DNA of 7,989 bases from NCBI GenBank assembly GCA_028705785.1, contig JAQWCT010000121.1, positions 1-7,989 of the forward strand, read 5' to 3'. The DNA is from Sulfurospirillaceae bacterium (GTDB lineage Bacteria; Campylobacterota; Campylobacteria; Campylobacterales; Sulfurospirillaceae). The notes beneath the pieces are model-generated. The model ran no database searches. It saw only the letters and a list, made by a program, of their open reading frames with translations, and was not told the origin of the DNA. Below are positions 7,151 to 7,989 of the stretch, in pieces (the first letter of the stretch is position 1; each line of letters begins with the position of its first letter). The translations under genes were made by a program, and so were the position numbers.

Positions 7151-7160
7151 GTGGGCATTC

Positions 7161-7179
7161 CGCCGAGGAAAACTCAGCG
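7161..7179 (-). other. RNA hairpin in the cysN-hcyS spacer
   Basis: On the minus strand CGCTGAG-TTTTC-CTCGGCG forms a 7-bp stem with a 5-base loop. One of the pairs is U-G, so in RNA the stem is complete only in the minus-strand transcript; the plus-strand version has a C/A mismatch. This favours an RNA structure made by the operon transcript over a DNA operator. Function is unknown. Confidence 0.5.
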
Positions 7180-7187
7180 TTAGCGTA

Positions 7188-7212
7188 GCTTTTAGAGCTT
7201 TGCTTTAAAAGC
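7188..7212 (-). other. AT-rich RNA hairpin in the cysN-hcyS spacer
   Basis: The arms GCTTTTA and TAAAAGC pair perfectly over 7 bp. Inside them AGC-AAA-GCT adds a 3-bp inner stem after a single A/C mismatch. It is the second hairpin after cysN in the direction of transcription. No U-tract follows, so it is not a terminator as written. Confidence 0.45.
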
Positions 7213-7216
7213 GTGT

Positions 7217-7239
7217 GTAGAGTTCTTATAGAACTCTAC
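7217..7239 (-). repeat. Perfect inverted repeat spanning the cysN stop codon
   Basis: GTAGAGTTC and GAACTCTAC are perfect 9-base inverted repeats around a 5-base loop (TTATA on the plus strand). The cysN stop TAG (7238-7236) is inside one arm. It could be a DNA palindrome for a regulator or an mRNA hairpin that protects the cysN 3' end. It lacks a following U-tract, so it is not a standard terminator. Confidence 0.55.
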
Positions 7240-7989
7240 GAATGGAACCTGTGTGGAAAATGTTTTTTTAAAAGGATAAATAACTCATCCTCAAAACTCG
7301 ATTTTGGATCTTCTTCTGGCACATCAAAGATGTTTCCATCATAGGTATTTTCTGACCTAGTGCGACGATTTGAATAGGGTTCTAAGACCTCTGTGATGAT
7401 GCCTCCCCCTGCGATGTCGTATTCGTCAACGATAACAAAGCGACCAAGCTTTTGGTTATCGATAAAATGCTCCATTGCCAAAGTATCGTGTGTTCTAAAG
7501 ACCAAACACGCCGCTTCATGTCGTGCCACTTGAGGTTCTTCATCAAAATCAAGCGTATCGCCATCGATGACTCTTTTGATATCTTCAAGGTATAAATTGC
7601 TCTTAGCACTGCCTATTTTTATCTTGTAAACCTTGTTTTTTTGCAAAGGTTGTGCCCCTAGCCAAAAGATATTGGCTTCAAATCTATTAGAAATGCGAGG
7701 CGGTTTTTCAGAGGCTAATGCGACCACTTCTCCGTTTTTAACATAGATTTGCGTTTTAAGCGTAAAGCCTATCGCTTCACCTTCGCTAACACTCCCTTTT
7801 GTAGGTGTATTAAAACTCTCAATACTCGCCACTTGTGACTTTTTCATTGAGGGATAAAAGACAACTTCATCATCGACTTTTAATGCCCCATTGGTCACGG
7901 TTCCTGCATAAATTCTTCTATCATCACCATTGGCTGTAAACTTGTAAACATCTTGTAACGGCATTCTAAACGCATCTTCGCTATCACTA
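7236..7989 (-). CDS. cysN: Sulfate adenylyltransferase subunit 1 (CysN), C-terminal part; 5' end outside window
   Basis: The frame is open to the window edge, with 250 residues visible. They correspond to the beta-barrel domains that follow the GTPase domain: FRMPLQDV (7-14), RIYAGTVTNGAL (25-36), the FYPS and VASIESF strand (44-59), GEAIGFTL (70-77), a second barrel with FWLGAQPL (108-115) and the closing GRFVIVDEYDIAGGGII (182-198). CysN is the EF-Tu-like GTPase partner of CysD in ATP sulfurylase, which makes APS from sulfate in the cytoplasm. The G-domain is outside the window, so GTP motifs cannot be checked. A tail of about 47 residues follows the last barrel, acidic at first and then FEDELFILLKKHFPHRF. 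No APS-kinase domain is fused. Its stop lies in a palindrome. A different translation-GTPase-like protein is unlikely given the match and context. Confidence 0.88.
   Translation of the reverse strand, partial: SDSEDAFRMPLQDVYKFTANGDDRRIYAGTVTNGALKVDDEVVFYPSMKKSQVASIESFNTPTKGSVSEGEAIGFTLKTQIYVKNGEVVALASEKPPRISNRFEANIFWLGAQPLQKNKVYKIKIGSAKSNLYLEDIKRVIDGDTLDFDEEPQVARHEAACLVFRTHDTLAMEHFIDNQKLGRFVIVDEYDIAGGGIITEVLEPYSNRRTRSENTYDGNIFDVPEEDPKSSFEDELFILLKKHFPHRFHS

Noticed and set aside
7112..7235. A sigma-70 promoter for hcyS in the spacer
   Set aside because: TATAAG and TTTAAT hexamers are present, but they sit in a hairpin loop or almost on the ribosome site, and in AT-rich DNA they are not evidence enough.
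7217..7239. Rho-independent terminator of cysN
   Set aside because: The stem is good but the downstream minus-strand bases are ACACACGC, with no U-tract.

Overview
The window is a gapless minus-strand gene cluster for sulfur assimilation. It reads right to left: cysN (5' part beyond the window), hcyS, hcyF, hcyD, a sulfite reductase fused to a TusA-like domain, cysG, metY, and mnmA (3' end beyond the window). Every in-window gene junction overlaps except cysN/hcyS. Those two genes are separated by about 124 bases that contain a run of RNA hairpins. The gene set, the moderately AT-rich DNA and a Campylobacter/Helicobacter-type MnmA (TPNPCA..CN, SQEICFV) suggest a Campylobacterota (epsilonproteobacterial) chromosome. 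A Sulfurospirillum- or Wolinella-like organism is plausible, but the genus is an inference.

The genes form one route. CysN is the GTPase subunit of ATP sulfurylase and activates sulfate; its partner CysD and the APS/PAPS reductase are not in the window. Sir reduces sulfite to sulfide, and CysG makes the siroheme that Sir needs. HcyS is a 68-residue ThiS/MoaD-like sulfur carrier ending in GGG-Ala. HcyD, a JAMM metalloprotease, should trim the terminal Ala. HcyF, a ThiF/MoeB-like enzyme, should adenylate the exposed glycine so that sulfide can form a thiocarboxylate. MetY, a PLP enzyme, should then move the sulfur to O-acetylhomoserine to give homocysteine. This matches the protein-thiocarboxylate methionine pathway established biochemically in Wolinella succinogenes (HcyS/HcyD/HcyF/MetY/Sir). 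The core system is therefore known, not new.

The less ordinary parts are the following: the Sir-(helical linker)-TusA fusion; mnmA as the distal gene, which suggests that tRNA thiolation shares the cluster's sulfur supply; a CysG with an altered SAM loop; an extra C-terminal tail on CysN; the hcyF Shine-Dalgarno written in the Gly-Gly codons of the HcyS tail; and the structured cysN-hcyS spacer. No tRNA, rRNA, IS element, CRISPR array or plus-strand gene could be supported.
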